Origin: Antitrichia curtipendula
Lineage: Eukaryota; Streptophyta; Bryopsida; Hypnales; Leucodontaceae
Reading direction: 5' to 3'
NCBI GenBank assembly: GCA_951230915.1
Contig: OX579635.1
Coordinates: 39,122,001-39,186,000, forward strand
Length of the DNA stretch: 64,000 nucleotides
Part shown: in pieces, positions 34,501-46,574 of the stretch
How the letters are laid out: each line of letters opens with the position of its first letter
Position numbering within the stretch: position 1 is the stretch's first letter
Program-made: the position numbers and the translations under genes
Notes under the pieces: model-generated
What the model was told of the DNA's origin: nothing
The model's database searches: none
What the model saw: only the letters and a program-made list of their open reading frames with translations

Positions 34501-35012
34501 GGAGCTCTACTGAGCGATTTCCCAATGACAGCACGCTCCTCCATGTTGGTAAAATTGCTCCTACATAATCGTTAAATGATGGAAAGAAAATTAAGATGGA
34601 GAGAAGAGTAGAGAGACTAGTGAAAACAAATGAAAAGGTTGAGCACATGTACCTCGACGGCACCGAAGGGCTCATGAATCCACTTGGTCTTCTCCGCGGG
34701 AACGACATCCACATGCGAGTTCAACAGCACGGATGGCAAGGACGGGTCCGTACCCTTCCATGTGAGCAGCGTAAGGGGCTTCCCCTTCACGTACTCTAGC
34801 TTCCGCGCTTCCAGCCCAATCTCCTTGGCCTGAGCGAACAGAAAATCGACCGGCGGCTGGTAGTCCGGCTCCGGGTGCACAGTGTCGATTCTCAAATAGG
34901 CCTTGAATCTCCCCACGGGGGTGTCATCACTCAGGCTACCATAGCAAGGCGCCAAGGTCACCCACAATGCTATGCAAAATAGGAAAGCAAACGAGTAGAC
35001 GGTGGAGCCCAT
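31514..35012 (-). CDS. ACY1: Aminoacylase-1-like M20 metallopeptidase
   Basis: Five coding exons join in phase to 1356 nt (451 aa): 35012-34653, 33627-33139, 32565-32407, 32113-31874 and 31621-31514. ACY1 enzymes hydrolyse N-acyl amino acids to a free acid and an amino acid, using two zinc ions. Zinc-site motifs are in order: NSHVDVVP (His and Asp), ARGSQDMK (Asp), PDEEVGG (catalytic Glu pair), DEGLASP, and HDHNE near the C-terminus (His). The first about 25 residues (MGSTVYSFAFLFCIALWVTL...) form a signal peptide, so the plant protein probably enters the secretory pathway. An AG acceptor directly before the ATG (TTGCAG|GATG) indicates a 5' untranslated intron, with the first exon somewhere upstream of 35.1 kb. 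The donor after exon 3 (GTTCGG) is weak. Intron 1 holds two tandem copies of an interspersed repeat. Confidence 0.93.
33926..34163. repeat. Interspersed repeat copy B, in ACY1-like intron 1
   Basis: This is the same family as 25890-26102 and 34205-34443: a GACCTAATCCAGT start, CCTGTTACCAAC, GACCTTCAATTAGCAA, TGATCTTTGAATGGA and GCATAAGAAATCAT. It lies head-to-tail with copy C at about 279 bp spacing. Confidence 0.7.
34205..34443. repeat. Interspersed repeat copy C, in ACY1-like intron 1
   Basis: This copy shares CCTGTTACCAAC, GACCTTCAATTAGCAAG, GATCTTTGAATGGAA and CATAAGAAATAATCAT with copy B, in the same orientation. Both copies are followed by an AAGTTTGG-like tail, so the repeat and its flank may have been duplicated together. 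Confidence 0.7.
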
Positions 35013-36257
35013 CCTGCAACATGCACGGATTCAGAATTTCAATCAAAAACTTGTCTTGAATTCACAGCAAGAAGAACGTATCCAATTCCAAAAGTAGCCA
35101 AACTTGCACCAGCAGGGGAAGCAAAATTAGCAGAGTACTACTAGGTCAGGCAACCAAGCTTAACATACATCTTCGTCTTCAGAATCACCTAAACCCTAAA
35201 ACAATGAAGAATTGACGATTTCTCTGCGGAAAGCGGACGCAAAACTTCAGGGTCGGTTCGTCAGCCAAACTACACTACAGAATGAAATTTCACACCAAAA
35301 TGAAAACCCACTTCCGTAGCACCTAATGAAACAACACCGGTGCGACAATTTGTCTTGAATGCACAGCAAGCTCATATGCAAACACAAAATTCCGAAGCAC
35401 AACAGCTCCACCACTAAAATCAGCCAAACTCGCACTAATAAATTTACAGAGTACTACTAGGTTAGGCAACCAAGCTCGACATGCATCTTCGACCTAAACC
35501 CTAAACGATGCAGAATTGACAATTTCGAAGCGTAGATAAGAACTAGACAACACAGCGGTGCATCGTAAGTCGGACGCATACCGTGCGGCATGTTGAAGGC
35601 CAATTCATCAGCTAAACTACCCTGCAACATAAAATTCAAAACCCAAAAATGAAAACCCAGTTTCCTCATACAAAATTAAACTCCGGAGATGCGAATTCGC
35701 TCCATTACACCCCTCCAGATCATTGACGGACCCAATTGAAGGCAAATTAAAGAGCTCTGACCTGCGAGGCTCGGTCGTGATTGATTCTGAGCTGTTGAAG
35801 ACTTGCAATTAAAGCTCGCCCGAGAATTGATTTCTCTTCCAGCTCCACCTGGTGCAGTGAGTGATCTCTCGTACGCCGAGAAAGAATTCTCGGGTTCCGC
35901 CGAAGCGCCAGCACTTCGAAATCCAGGCGCAGGGAGTTGAATGAAGGTGGAGATAAGGTTGAAAGATTCAACAAGATTGCTCTCGAGAGCTGAGATATGT
36001 ACGAGAGGAATAGATAGTGATGTCTGGAATCTTCATGGGATGATTGAATTATGGTTATGAATTCTTAGTTTCATAAACCAATTTATTCTGTAGAAGGGGT
36101 TTTAGACTCCTGCTCTGCAGAATTGCAGCAAATTGGAGGTCAATTTATCAATAAACTGCACTGCTACTACTTGGGGATTCACAGGTGGGAAGCGTAAATA
36201 GGCAAGGGTATTTAAGAATGCTCATCTTTTTCTTAAATTGCTAAAGATGTAGAATCA
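35013..36257. other. Promoter/5' UTR region of the ACY1-like gene and 3' flank of the receptor kinase
   Basis: No protein-coding frame is convincing. Two related blocks (about 35100-35210 and 35420-35520) share ACTACTAGGT.AGGCAACCAAGCT and CACCTAAACCCTAAA-like text, a local direct duplication. The 5' untranslated exon and promoter of the ACY1-like gene must lie here. Confidence 0.4.
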
Positions 36258-38468
36258 TTAACTGGGACCTTGGGGTGACGAGACAGGAGAAGGTCCACTT
36301 GAGAATGAGAGAGCTGTTTGTGAGAATTCCATCGACCTGTAGAGTCCAAATGGCTTAGTGTCTGGCAAGGAAGGCATTGATATAATGGATATTGTGGATT
36401 CATTCTCCATGTCTCGTATCTGTTGTAAGACACGATTCACTTGTCTCATAGAGGGTCGGGCCTTTGGATTAGGAAGGCAACACAATAGTCCCAAGTGAAG
36501 AAGATTTACAACCATTGTCTTTTGGATTTCAATGTCCACATTCACAATTGTTGATTGGAATTCATTGTTGTTAGGAGAATCATGAGAATGGGAGGGGGAG
36601 GGAAGAATTTGTGTTGGATACTCATATGAAGATTCACCATGAAGAGGTGTCGATTCACTTGAAAGTTGAAAAGTTTCAAGTAGTCTTGGATCTACCACGT
36701 TGAGGAGTGACCTAGTTTCATGAGCTCGCCAAACCGTATACAACAAAACGAGATCCTCAGGCTCCACTGCTTGCATATCCAAGGGACGCCTTCCACACAC
36801 AACTTCAAGCACTAAGATGCCAAAACTGTAGACATCCGATTCTTTTGTGGCTTTGCCTGTGTATGGCATCTCAGGAGCCATGTAACCAAGAGTACCTGCT
36901 GCCAAAGTGGTTTTGTCTAGCTTGTGATGATCCATCAAACGGGCAAGTCCAAAATCTCCTAGATGGGCTCTGAACTCCACATCCAACAACACATTGCTAG
37001 ACTTAATGTCACGATGCAAAACAACGCTTTGACAATCCTCGTGCAAATACTCCAAAGCTTCACACACCCCTTCAAGAATGGACTGCCGCATATACAACGG
37101 ACGTGTTTCTCGTTCACAACATTTGTGGAGCCATTCATTCAGGCTGCCGTTGGGCATGTAGTCATACACCAACAACAACTGGCCTTTCTCTTGGCACCAG
37201 CCCTGCAACTGAACCACATGTCGATGCCGGACTTGGCTTAGAGTCGACACTTCAGCACCAAAAGCGGACTCTGCATGCTTCGACTCGGAGGAATTGATCC
37301 GTTTCACGGCAACCAAATTGCCACCTTCCAAAGACCCTCTATAAACAGTTCCTGATCCGCCACTTCCAAGCAGATTTCTGTCGTTGAAGTTGTCAGTTGC
37401 CTTGCGGAGCTCTTTGAAGGAGAATTCACGTGGTACACCTAATGCAGTGTAACGGAGTTTTTTCGATGGCCGAGCACACCAAGAGATGGACCAGAGAAAC
37501 CCCAGGACAAAAACTGTTCCAAACACTCCTATAGCGACGCCAGTCCATTTTCTCCCCTTAGAAAAATGATGAAGCATTTGGGACGAAGGGACAGAATGTG
37601 ATACCGCAGTGCTGTAGAAGCTCCATGACAAGAGCTCGTGGGCTTCGACATGGTTGACATCCGAGCTTCCCCAAAACGTGAGGTACACGTTTTCTGTCAG
37701 CTCGTGGGACATTTTGTAATTGGGAATGAGCAGCAGAGGTTGTAACGGTTTCTTCACAACGGGATTCGAACCATTCGCAAGCCGCACTTCCAGTGTCTGT
37801 GATGCGCCACTGAAATCAATCCAAGCTGTGAAGATTCTGCCATTGGTGAAATACCAGCAATGGGTGTCGTTGCCACAGAGGTTGTGAGTGTACGCTGGAA
37901 TATCATACTCGTACTGAAGGTTTTTAGAGATCCTAATAAAGTTGTTACTAGGCTCATTGTGATGAGGGTTGTAATCTGTGTCGAAATATACTGCAAAGCC
38001 TGGAGGGGTCGTGATAAGATTCTCACTTCGAGGGCTTTTGCATCCACCGGACCGTCCCATTTGGGACACCAAATCTTGCATTGAAGCGAGGAACGTGCTC
38101 TGCAGAAACGCGAAGGCGAATCCGCTCCCATCCCTGGGGTTGCTGCTGTTGTCCCAAACCAAGCCGTGAGTAGTGAATGCGAAGGAGAAAGAGGTGCTGA
38201 AAGAAGCCACTCTCCCAGTTGCAATATCCTGAAGGCGCACGTTTTTCCCATACAAGAGCTCCCCGCAAGTCCCTGTGGAGTGCGACCTAGCGCCAGCGTT
38301 GATGATGTAGGAACGATTCTCGGGATTGTAGACAGCATCTCCGAATGCCATGATATTGTCTTGTGCCGAGAAGGAGGGGAAGTGGAATCTTATGCCCTCG
38401 CTCGCAGTTAAGAGAACGAACGCCAACAGGAAGATGAGTTGTAGTAGAAGAGTATTGGATGACGACAT
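36258..38468 (-). CDS. L-type lectin receptor-like kinase
   Basis: Single exon, 736 aa. Residues 1-24 are a signal peptide. Residues 25-290 form a legume-lectin ectodomain (IRFHFPSFSAQDNIMAFGDA; GSGFAFAFLQ; GFAVYFDTDYN). The membrane span is at about 308-330 (VAIGVFGTVFVLGFLWSI). The cytoplasmic kinase runs from about 350: glycine loop GSGGSGTVYRG at 368-378, Lys389 in VAVKR, HRDIK at 485-489, DFG at 505-507 and APE at 531-533, so all catalytic residues are present. L-type LecRLKs sit in the plasma membrane and signal in immunity and development; the ligand here is unknown. About 45 Ser/Pro/Asn-rich residues (roughly 600-646) interrupt the kinase between the DPRL and LGLLCC blocks, where family members usually have about ten. 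I chose the start by the signal peptide that begins at the first Met. Confidence 0.95.
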   Translation of the reverse strand: MSSSNTLLLQLIFLLAFVLLTASEGIRFHFPSFSAQDNIMAFGDAVYNPENRSYIINAGARSHSTGTCGELLYGKNVRLQDIATGRVASFSTSFSFAFTTHGLVWDNSSNPRDGSGFAFAFLQSTFLASMQDLVSQMGRSGGCKSPRSENLITTPPGFAVYFDTDYNPHHNEPSNNFIRISKNLQYEYDIPAYTHNLCGNDTHCWYFTNGRIFTAWIDFSGASQTLEVRLANGSNPVVKKPLQPLLLIPNYKMSHELTENVYLTFWGSSDVNHVEAHELLSWSFYSTAVSHSVPSSQMLHHFSKGRKWTGVAIGVFGTVFVLGFLWSISWCARPSKKLRYTALGVPREFSFKELRKATDNFNDRNLLGSGGSGTVYRGSLEGGNLVAVKRINSSESKHAESAFGAEVSTLSQVRHRHVVQLQGWCQEKGQLLLVYDYMPNGSLNEWLHKCCERETRPLYMRQSILEGVCEALEYLHEDCQSVVLHRDIKSSNVLLDVEFRAHLGDFGLARLMDHHKLDKTTLAAGTLGYMAPEMPYTGKATKESDVYSFGILVLEVVCGRRPLDMQAVEPEDLVLLYTVWRAHETRSLLNVVDPRLLETFQLSSESTPLHGESSYEYPTQILPSPSHSHDSPNNNEFQSTIVNVDIEIQKTMVVNLLHLGLLCCLPNPKARPSMRQVNRVLQQIRDMENESTISIISMPSLPDTKPFGLYRSMEFSQTALSFSSGPSPVSSPQGPS

Positions 38469-39741
38469 TGATAGTCTTCAAATCAAAGCGAAATAATCGT
38501 GAATCCTTTGCTTCTTGTTGCCGTGAACTCCTAATGATAATCTGATCTCTCTCGGGCAGGGACCTTGCATTATGACAACAGTACCTTCAAAATTAAGTTA
38601 ACTTGCCGCGCACTGGTCAGATCCAGCTATAATCGTCATAGCTTCTGCACCCAATAAGACAACGCGACTATTACTTGAAGCCTGAAGCCTCTCTCGGTCG
38701 ATTGTTCAAAGAAAATTGAACCATGACCAACTGACTTCCAGATAATCGCAGCTCATACAATGGTAAATGTCCAAAACCATTCACTTGCTTAAATTTAATT
38801 TCTTCTGCTGAACATTGAAAAGAGTTTCGCTCCATATTAGGGCTAAAAACGTCCGGAGTGCATACAAAGGAGATATGATAAAATCCACTACCTCCATGAC
38901 TAACGCAATCCATCATGTGCAGGGGTTCGAAATCTTATATTATACTAGCAATATTGGGTGCAGTAAGGAAAATCAAAAATACAAACCTCAAAGGAAGAAC
39001 TTACAGCTATTAAATTTGCATCTAATTTTTGGCAGTTGGAGATCGAACTGCCGAAATTTTAGCGAATTCTGCGTCAGACTAAGAACTGAATTAACATGTA
39101 CAATCGGAGACGCGTCGATCACTTCCCTCTCAAAACAGATCAGAAATCAGCAGCTCCTCACCGCCGCTCGCCAAAGCTTCCGCCATCGTCCAATTCCCAC
39201 ACAATGATCTGTCACTCAGCTTAATCTTCAAACACACACATAAGTAAAAACAAACATCAACGACAAATTAAGACTAACCCTACAGAGGAGTTCTGACAAC
39301 TGCGTGCGTAAGTAGAAAAATCCGGCGATATTACAGACCTGCATATATATGTGCATGCGCTCAAAATTCAATGCGGCGCCAGATATGCGGACAGAAATGG
39401 CGAATTGAAGCAGGTGGGCATGTCATTGCGCTAGCTAGCGAGTCAATAATCTCGTCGCCTGGAACAGCAAGAATCTCCTTGCAAGTGAATTCCAGTCCCG
39501 GCGCTCGTCGCGACTGCTCGAAGCAACGACCAGAGAGTTTGCCTTGTTTAACATATAATTAGTGGCGCACGTCTGATCATAAACTCGGATTTTCATCACG
39601 ACCGCCATTCTATGTCCTTTAGTAACCAAACTTACGGGAGAAAATTCAAAAGCACGGAGCATATACTGTTATTCTGGAATGCTCGTGAGCCGCTGTCAAG
39701 CTGATTTTCCGCCGGGATACTACAGGAGTACAGGGAGAACG
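38469..39741. other. 5' flank of the receptor kinase, no further gene seen
   Basis: Short frames of 60-130 codons occur on both strands but have no recognisable motif. The promoter of the lectin receptor kinase lies at the left edge. Confidence 0.35.
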
Positions 39742-39938
39742 GCAGGGTGTCACTCCCGGGGTATTTATATTTCATAATGCATCTTCACCCCCAAAACTTT
39801 ACCCCTAAAACTTTACCCCTAAAACTTTATCCCAAAAACTTTACCCCCAAAACTTTACCCCTCAAAATTTTCTGTTTTGAGAAAGTTTTGGGGGGTAAGA
39901 TGCATTGTGAAATATAAATACCTGGGGTGACACCCTGC
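39742..39938. mobile_element. 197-bp MITE with about 43-bp TIRs and an internal 14-bp tandem repeat
   Basis: The left end starts GCAGGGTGTCACTCCCGGGG and the right end is its inverted partner finishing GGGGTGACACCCTGC. Identity continues through TATTTATATTTCA and ATGCATCTT. Inside the left half the 14-mer CCCCTAAAACTTTA is repeated about six times with small changes. No target duplication is obvious. Confidence 0.8.
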
Positions 39939-40163
39939 TGATTTCGTTGTGATGGAAGCATTGAAATGTTGTTGCGTGCATTCAGAAATGAAAGAAGTGA
40001 AACAGTGGCCGGCCCTACGACGGATGAGATTCAATTTGCCGCCATCAGTGACTCAACTACACTAAAAAAATAAATAAATAAAAAAAGACTGGTTCCTTGG
40101 TTCTTTGTACTGTTTCCGTATATCAATGGGAATTGTCCATGTGTTTCAAAAAAAAAAAAAAAA

Positions 40164-40401
40164 CTACACTAAAAAAAAATGTATTTTAGTGTCACCTACT
40201 CACCTACACTAATTGGTTTTAAAAATGCCGTATAAATTTTGACTCTCGATGAATATTTTTAGCAACTATGCTTGTAGAGATCCTCCTCTATGAATAGTAT
40301 CAATATCTATGCTCTTGGTAAAAAACATTCATTTATCGTAAAAAGTTATAGCATTGGGTAAGTAGTTAGTATGGGGTACACAAAATACAATTTTAGTGTA
40401 G
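40164..40401. mobile_element. 238-bp MITE with CTACACTAAAA termini
   Basis: The element begins CTACACTAAAA and ends with the complement TTTTAGTGTAG. The inverted similarity extends inward through TGTATTTT. It follows a poly-A run. Related CTACACTAAAA text at about 40056 and in a TOC64-like intron (about 25420-25555) suggests a family. Confidence 0.6.
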
Positions 40402-41277
40402 CCTTTTGCAAATGGCTTAGGCTGAAATTGTTGAAAGACATTACAAGAAAAATGAAGCTTTAAGAAGGACCCAAAATTAAAAGAATGGAATTGAAATCAA
40501 CTTTCTAAATTCAATTCATAAAAGTATGGATAGATCCAAAACTATGTGTTTTGAACAATAAATTGTTTCAAGCTTATATTTTCAGTGGTTATTACCAACT
40601 TTTACATATCCTTTTAACTCTTAGAATTCTAAGGAGCCTACTTTAACCAAGCCTTAGTGTCTTAATAAGTTTGAATTTTTGCTTAACTTTTCAAAATTAA
40701 ATTAGCTTCTCATCATCATACTCTACAATATACAAAGCTTTGTTTTATATTGTTCTAATATGTATTGCAAAATCAGAGTTTTTTTAGATTTCAATCTTAA
40801 AGCGTGTAGCTTATAGCATTTATTCTAGAAATATTAACCCCTAAAGGTTTTTGACTATGTTTTTACCAAAACGCTCTAAAACTGCCATTTCTAGGACAAG
40901 TACGAATTTAGTTGTTTTTTTAATTTTTTGAACACATGTAACCTTAGGATCTTATAGTAAACTAGTTTGAGAATATGTGGAAAATTTTTCAGGAATTTAC
41001 ACCATATAGATTGTAAGATATTAGCATTTGAATTGGAAAAAAACACTTTTTTGCGCCCTGCAAAAACCGGGCAGCTGCACTTCAGATGGTCACATGTGTA
41101 TGAAAAAATGCCTGAAATGGTGGTCACTCTTTGGATTTAGTCTTGAAGGCAAGTTGACAACATGCTTGAAAATTTTCAGATCATTTGGAATTGTACAACA
41201 TATAGGAAAAAACAGTAAGTAGAAAGAAGTAGAAAATGATTCAAAACACTAAATTGGAGGTAGGCAGTGACTGTCTC

Positions 41278-41322
41278 TTTTGGGTGCATTGTTGTGACAC
41301 TTTTGTCACAATGCACCCAAAA
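41278..41322. repeat. Short near-perfect hairpin
   Basis: TTTTGGGTGCATTG, two unpaired bases and GTGACA pair with TGTCACAATGCACCCAAAA across a short loop. No U-tract suggests termination; it is probably a fragment of a MITE. Confidence 0.6.
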
Positions 41323-41449
41323 TCCAATTTTTATTTATTAATTCTCCAATAATCCTCCAGAATTTTTTGAAACTAATTTTTAAATTTTTAGATTTTCATA
41401 CCCTCCTCCCCTTCCCCCTATCCTCTTGTGATTTTCAGAAAGGAATGCC

Positions 41450-41640
41450 ATTGACAAACAATATGGAATAAACAACATCCTGTATCTTGTACTTGTATCC
41501 GTATTCATATCTAGTATTGTATTGTATATGTATCTATATCCATATTCATATGCAGTATTTATTGTGTATTTGTATATAATATTGTATCCGTATCCAGTAT
41601 TCATTTTGGTATCCGTATTTGTATTGATATTTGGACGGCT
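41450..41640. repeat. Degenerate GTATCCGTATTC-type repeat
   Basis: Many variants of GTAT(C/T)CGTATT, GTATTCATAT and ATCCATATTC follow one another, a decayed microsatellite-like tract. The Tyr/Ile/Asn-rich reading frames across it are artefacts of the repeat. Confidence 0.55.
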
Positions 41641-44600
41641 CAAGTTAAATCTCACAAAATCAACGGCTTGTGATTTTTTGAGAAATCAACGGCAATGTCA
41701 AAGGTAAACATTTAAAAAAAAAAAAATCAACGGTCTTTAAATTTTTTGAGATAGGGGGGGGCAACTAAGGTAGATAAGCCTATTACCACCCTGATTTGCG
41801 ATCTGACTATGTTGGAGTCAACTTCAATGAGGGCACCTATTTTTCAAAGGTGTATGCATGTTTCACGAATCAAACCCAAGTGGAATTATAATTTTCTGAT
41901 GAAAATTGAAATTTCTATGAATTTTTGAAGTTGACTGCCCTGCATTTACAAATCCGCCTATGTATTAATTTATAAAAGTCAGATCAACAACCCATTACCG
42001 CCATAGATTGTATCTATGAGTACTTGGATATCCACCAATCAATGGTAGACATGTTACCCAAGCTGAATTAATGAGTTGATTTTGTCAGAAAAATAGATGG
42101 AATTAGATGAGTTTCAGAGTGGTAATGGGGCCAAAAGTCAGATGTCGGAAATAGGAAGCTGACGGGAATAGGCTGGTTCACCTTAATACAAACCAGGGGT
42201 TGATAGCCTCTTTTCACTGGATTGTTAACAATTTATTCATGGAATTGAAAAATCCCAATCCCAATGGTTGTAATGTTTTCGTAAACAATCTGCACCTAAT
42301 ATTTTTATTTTATTTCTAAAATATATAAAATTGAATTAAATAAAGGTCTTCAAAATTTATCTTAGAGTAAAGATTCCACAACTACCCGCAAACTACCCGT
42401 AAACTTAAACTCCCATAACTTTTATCTCATTAATCCAAATGGAATTATTCAAAGCTTTCCATGTATATAAAGATCTAGAGTACCAATTTCAAATTTTAAT
42501 TGTTTTTAAAAGTGAATTTTCAAGAAGTTTTTTTTGCTGCCCAAGCTGCCCACTGAACAATGAAAACAACATATCATACCATAACTTTTTAACCATGTAG
42601 TCAAAAGCTATGAAAATTGTTGGGCCTTAAAGCTACTCTTTGGGCACATATTGTGAGAAAATTTCAAAGAAAAAAACCAAAAACTCCATTCGTAGTGAGC
42701 TGCCCAAAATTGCTATGTTGCCAAAAAACGCAGTTTAGTGCTTTAGGGGTTAATAAAGTAGACTGGATTGGATAATAAGATTGCTATTTCTATAACCAAT
42801 TTGAATTCCAATTAATGAGATGGAATTTAATATGAGAGTTTTATTTTGCGGGCAATGATTTTTTTTTAAATTCAATTTTCAAAATGAAAAAATAAAATTA
42901 TAAAATATTCTTTTTCAAGCTTCAAAAACTAGCTCACCATTGGAACTAACATTTATGAAATTTTATGTTTTTTTAGCAATTTAGTTTTATTTTCATCATG
43001 TTCCTCTTTTCTGTTCAATTTTATTATAGATTGAATATGAATCTTTCTTTGGATAATCATTTTTTCAGACATTTTCAATGAAAAACATTGCATACAATGC
43101 ACAATTGGTAGGATACAAGCATTTTGATAAGAAGTTTGAAAGACAGTACATCACTTTGGAAAGAGCTATATTAAACTTATTATTTAAGTTTATGTACTAT
43201 TGTAGATAATTGATCTTGCAATCAATGGAGATTTCCAAACAAATTTTTTATGAGATCCTACTTAAACAAGTTAAATAACACATTGTGCTTGGCAAAAAAT
43301 AATCAAGATGACAATTTTTTCTTTGCCTTAAAAAAGAGGATTATGAAGCAATTTTGGATTGCAAAACCTTAAGAATTAGATGCATAGAATGATTTTTCAT
43401 ACATAATGGTAATTTAGGTTCTTTCATGGTAGTAATAATTCAAGAGTACTATAACACCATTCTAAATATTATATTAAAAGATATAAAAAGCTCTAAAAAC
43501 AAATTGTATTTAAAGAATACTTTCTTAATGTATGAAAATAACAAAAATGCTACATGAGCAATGACAAACCAAAACTAATATTGGTTCAAAAATCAATACT
43601 TGAAATTAATTTTGTAATTTAATATCATTTCTTCTTGCTTATTTGCAATGGAAATATTATCCATGTCCAATTTTGAGAATGAACTCTTTGTCTACGATGT
43701 CTCTTGCCATGTTGTTAGTGATGATGTCCTCCTCTGTGATTTTTTTGCTTATTGTATGGTTGTTTTTTATGATGCCTTCATCTATTGTGATGTCTTCTTT
43801 TTTGTCTTTTGTGATGTCTTTGATGGTGTCTCTGGTGCTTTGGAAATGATTTAGAGTACTTCCTATGTATTTTGTGATATTTCCTTCTAGGTATTGTGGC
43901 TTTTTCTTCAACCTTTGTTTGATCTTGTTGCTCTTTCAGCATATACCTAAAGCCATTTTTTGTCAGCTTGCCAAATTTTATCATGCCTCTTAAAGCATTT
44001 GAAAGACACTTTTTTTATTGATGAGTGTCGTTTTGATCTTGGTGTTTTAAATTTGCAACCCCCCCTCCCGTGAGAAATGCAACGTTCTTCGAGAATTTGG
44101 GATCTAAAAGTGAATGCTTTGTAAAGGACCCACCTACCAATCTAAAATATGAAATTTATATTGTGCAAGTTGGAGGTTCTTGCACTAATTTTTGCGCTTA
44201 GAGAAACTAACAATTAACTTAACATATCAAAACCTCAATTTATTGAAGTGTCTCAGTTTAATGAACATTTATTATAATTTAAATTTAGGATCATAATTAA
44301 AATAAGACTCTAAATTCTCTCATTTCAGTGAATATGACCTTATAAGTATTTGCAAACACTAGGAACAACTTGGAAGAGTCACTTATTGCTTAGCCATATT
44401 GAAAACTAGAGATGAACTTTGATTATGATAAAATCATCACTCCTCGATGGGACAATACTGATTAGAGCAACTCTATCACGAGACCAAATCAAGTTAGCTT
44501 GGAACTTTAATTTGATTCATGCCAAACTATACAAAACATTAGAGCATGGCCACTGTTACACACTTTGGATTTGACACTCTTCAAAGGTGGATGAAAAGTG

Positions 44601-46569
44601 CTAGGGTCCCTTTACAATATTTTCTTGACACTTGATCCTAGCATGTCAATGAATGGCCCTTGAAATCACTAATCATCTTAACTTTAGTTGCTTCATCCTT
44701 ATTCTTCTTGATGAGTGGTCATTCAACTATTTGTGGACCGTGTTTGGTGAGCAAAGGTGAGGGCCCTTCAAAATTAGATGAAAAATTTGAGTGTGCAAAG
44801 TTGGCCATGCTCCTAATCTATGAAATACAGAATCCCTGCTCTCATAAATGTGCAGTAGCCTCGTAGGCATTCCTTATCAGTCACACACTCATGTTGAGAA
44901 TGATCACCACTTCATTTTCCAAATAAGGTAACAGGTTCGAGAATAGTTCGGGCATTAAGAACCGCCCACCTGTAAAATGTACACGATTCGTAAATGTTGT
45001 TTTTTCATAACCTTCATGGATGTACAAATAGTGTACATTTCAAGGGTGGATGATTTTGGAGCCCTATGCCAGTTCAACTTCAAAAATTCTTAACTAATTT
45101 CAAAAAGCTCCAAAAATATGAAATGACTCAAGTTAGATGCCAAATCCACTTCTCTTTCAAGGAAAATTGACTGAAAAATATTTCAAGAAGTTTCGCCTTC
45201 CCAAAATTCAGTTTCAGCTCTTAGGTGGGCAATTTCTGGACCTGTTACCTTACATTGAAATTGTAGCAGAATTGGGGTATATACGCCATTTCAAAGAATC
45301 GTTAAAAAAACTACCCGCCTTCCCTCCCTACTATTCAAATTTGACTGACAACTGATTAGAATCCCAATCGGATCATTGTTATATTCTCTCACATGCTCTA
45401 TCAAACACTGGACTCTACAGTACATACACTTGTGTATGTTTCTGCGAGTAGTATTAGCACAAGCCCGTACTGATCATATCTATATTTAAGAAATAAAATC
45501 TTGAAGCTCATTGGGAAGAACACTTCCATGAATGTCAATACGGCTAAGCTTACGGTCATTCAGCTCTGGTCCAAGTGCAAAAAAGCTCAGTCGTTGCACC
45601 TGGTGCAACACCATTAATTTTTGCAGTCATTGAAAGCTGCCTCATCTACAACAATCGATGGTGGACTCCATGTTGCGCTTGGAGTCATGTCCCAGATGGA
45701 ACCGGACTGAGGCAGTGAATGTCGTTGCAAGATCATGGCGCTGGTGCTCACCATCTTGATGTTGTAATAACTAGTTGCGATGCTGCAACTCTGGATCTAA
45801 TGATAGAGAGAGCTACAAAGGCTTACACTCAAGGATATATATAGATTAGATTAGGGTTTGGTTTAACGGTAAGCTTCACAGGATGATAGGCATCTTGTGG
45901 ATGAAACCCTAAGCGGGTAACTTCTACACCCCCTCTCAATCGAGAGATTGTATGTGCAGGTTGATTCGGAGGAATCTTGGAGAGAGTTGGTGGTTGGGCG
46001 GACCGTAGCTCAGTGGTGTGATGGCGCGTACGAGGAGATGGAGGCAGAGTCATGATTATTGGAGAGAGAGTTCGGTGAGCCGCTCGATTGGGTTGGTGGT
46101 GGTGTGGATCTGTGACGTCGTAGCACGCTGGGCGAATTGGTGTAGAGACTTAGTTGAGAGAATTGCGGTGAAGCCTATGTATATCGTGGAGCCTTGTGAG
46201 TTGTGTGGCGGAACGTTGATGTCGCGGGAGAGTATTGGGGTCGGTGCGGAAGTTGCGGTCGAGTCGGCTTCGGAGGGGAGCGATCTGCATCAGCGGAGGT
46301 TGCCCGGGGTGGTGATGTGAGGGGAGAGGTTTTATGCCGTGAGAAGGGGTCGGACGCCTGGATTGTATTTTTCTTGGGCGGATTGTGTAAGGGAGGTCAT
46401 AGGGTATAAGGGTGCGGAGCATAAGAGTTTCGGGACTCTGTCTGAAGCAGAGGGGTATCTGTTTTGCGGTGTGAGATGCTAGGGTTACAATGGTTGGAGT
46501 TGTAGGCAGATGATGAGGTTTGTCTCTATCTGCTTAGTGTTTTAGAGCTACGAAGTCCTAGTGTTGTCC
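41641..46569. other. AT-rich, gene-poor region
   Basis: No gene can be supported. A block at about 42400-42560 resembles 19180-19345. A GATGTC-rich stretch near 43650-43850 yields low-complexity frames on both strands. A 68-codon frame near 44660 starts with TTG and is hydrophobic then Cys-containing, but lacks support. Composition becomes GC-richer from about 45.6 kb toward the copia element; this part may include its 3' LTR, which I could not delimit. Confidence 0.4.
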
Positions 46570-46574
46570 TGTGC

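Noticed and set aside
41380..41655. Tyr/Asn-rich protein on the minus strand
   Set aside because: It is read from a GTATCC-type degenerate simple repeat.
43643..43984. Overlapping frames on both strands rich in Asp/Val or Lys/His
   Set aside because: They reflect a GATGTC-type simple repeat rather than coding selection.
44660..44866. 68-aa hydrophobic, Cys-containing peptide that could be a secreted protein
   Set aside because: It starts with TTG, has no upstream ATG in frame and sits in AT-rich repeat DNA; the Cys pattern matches no family I know.
46004..46020. GTAGCTCAGTGGT, resembling the D-arm of a tRNA
   Set aside because: No acceptor stem, anticodon arm or T-arm could be folded around it.
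45640..46570. 3' LTR of the copia element
   Set aside because: Composition and position fit, but no matching LTR exists on the truncated side and TG..CA borders could not be fixed.
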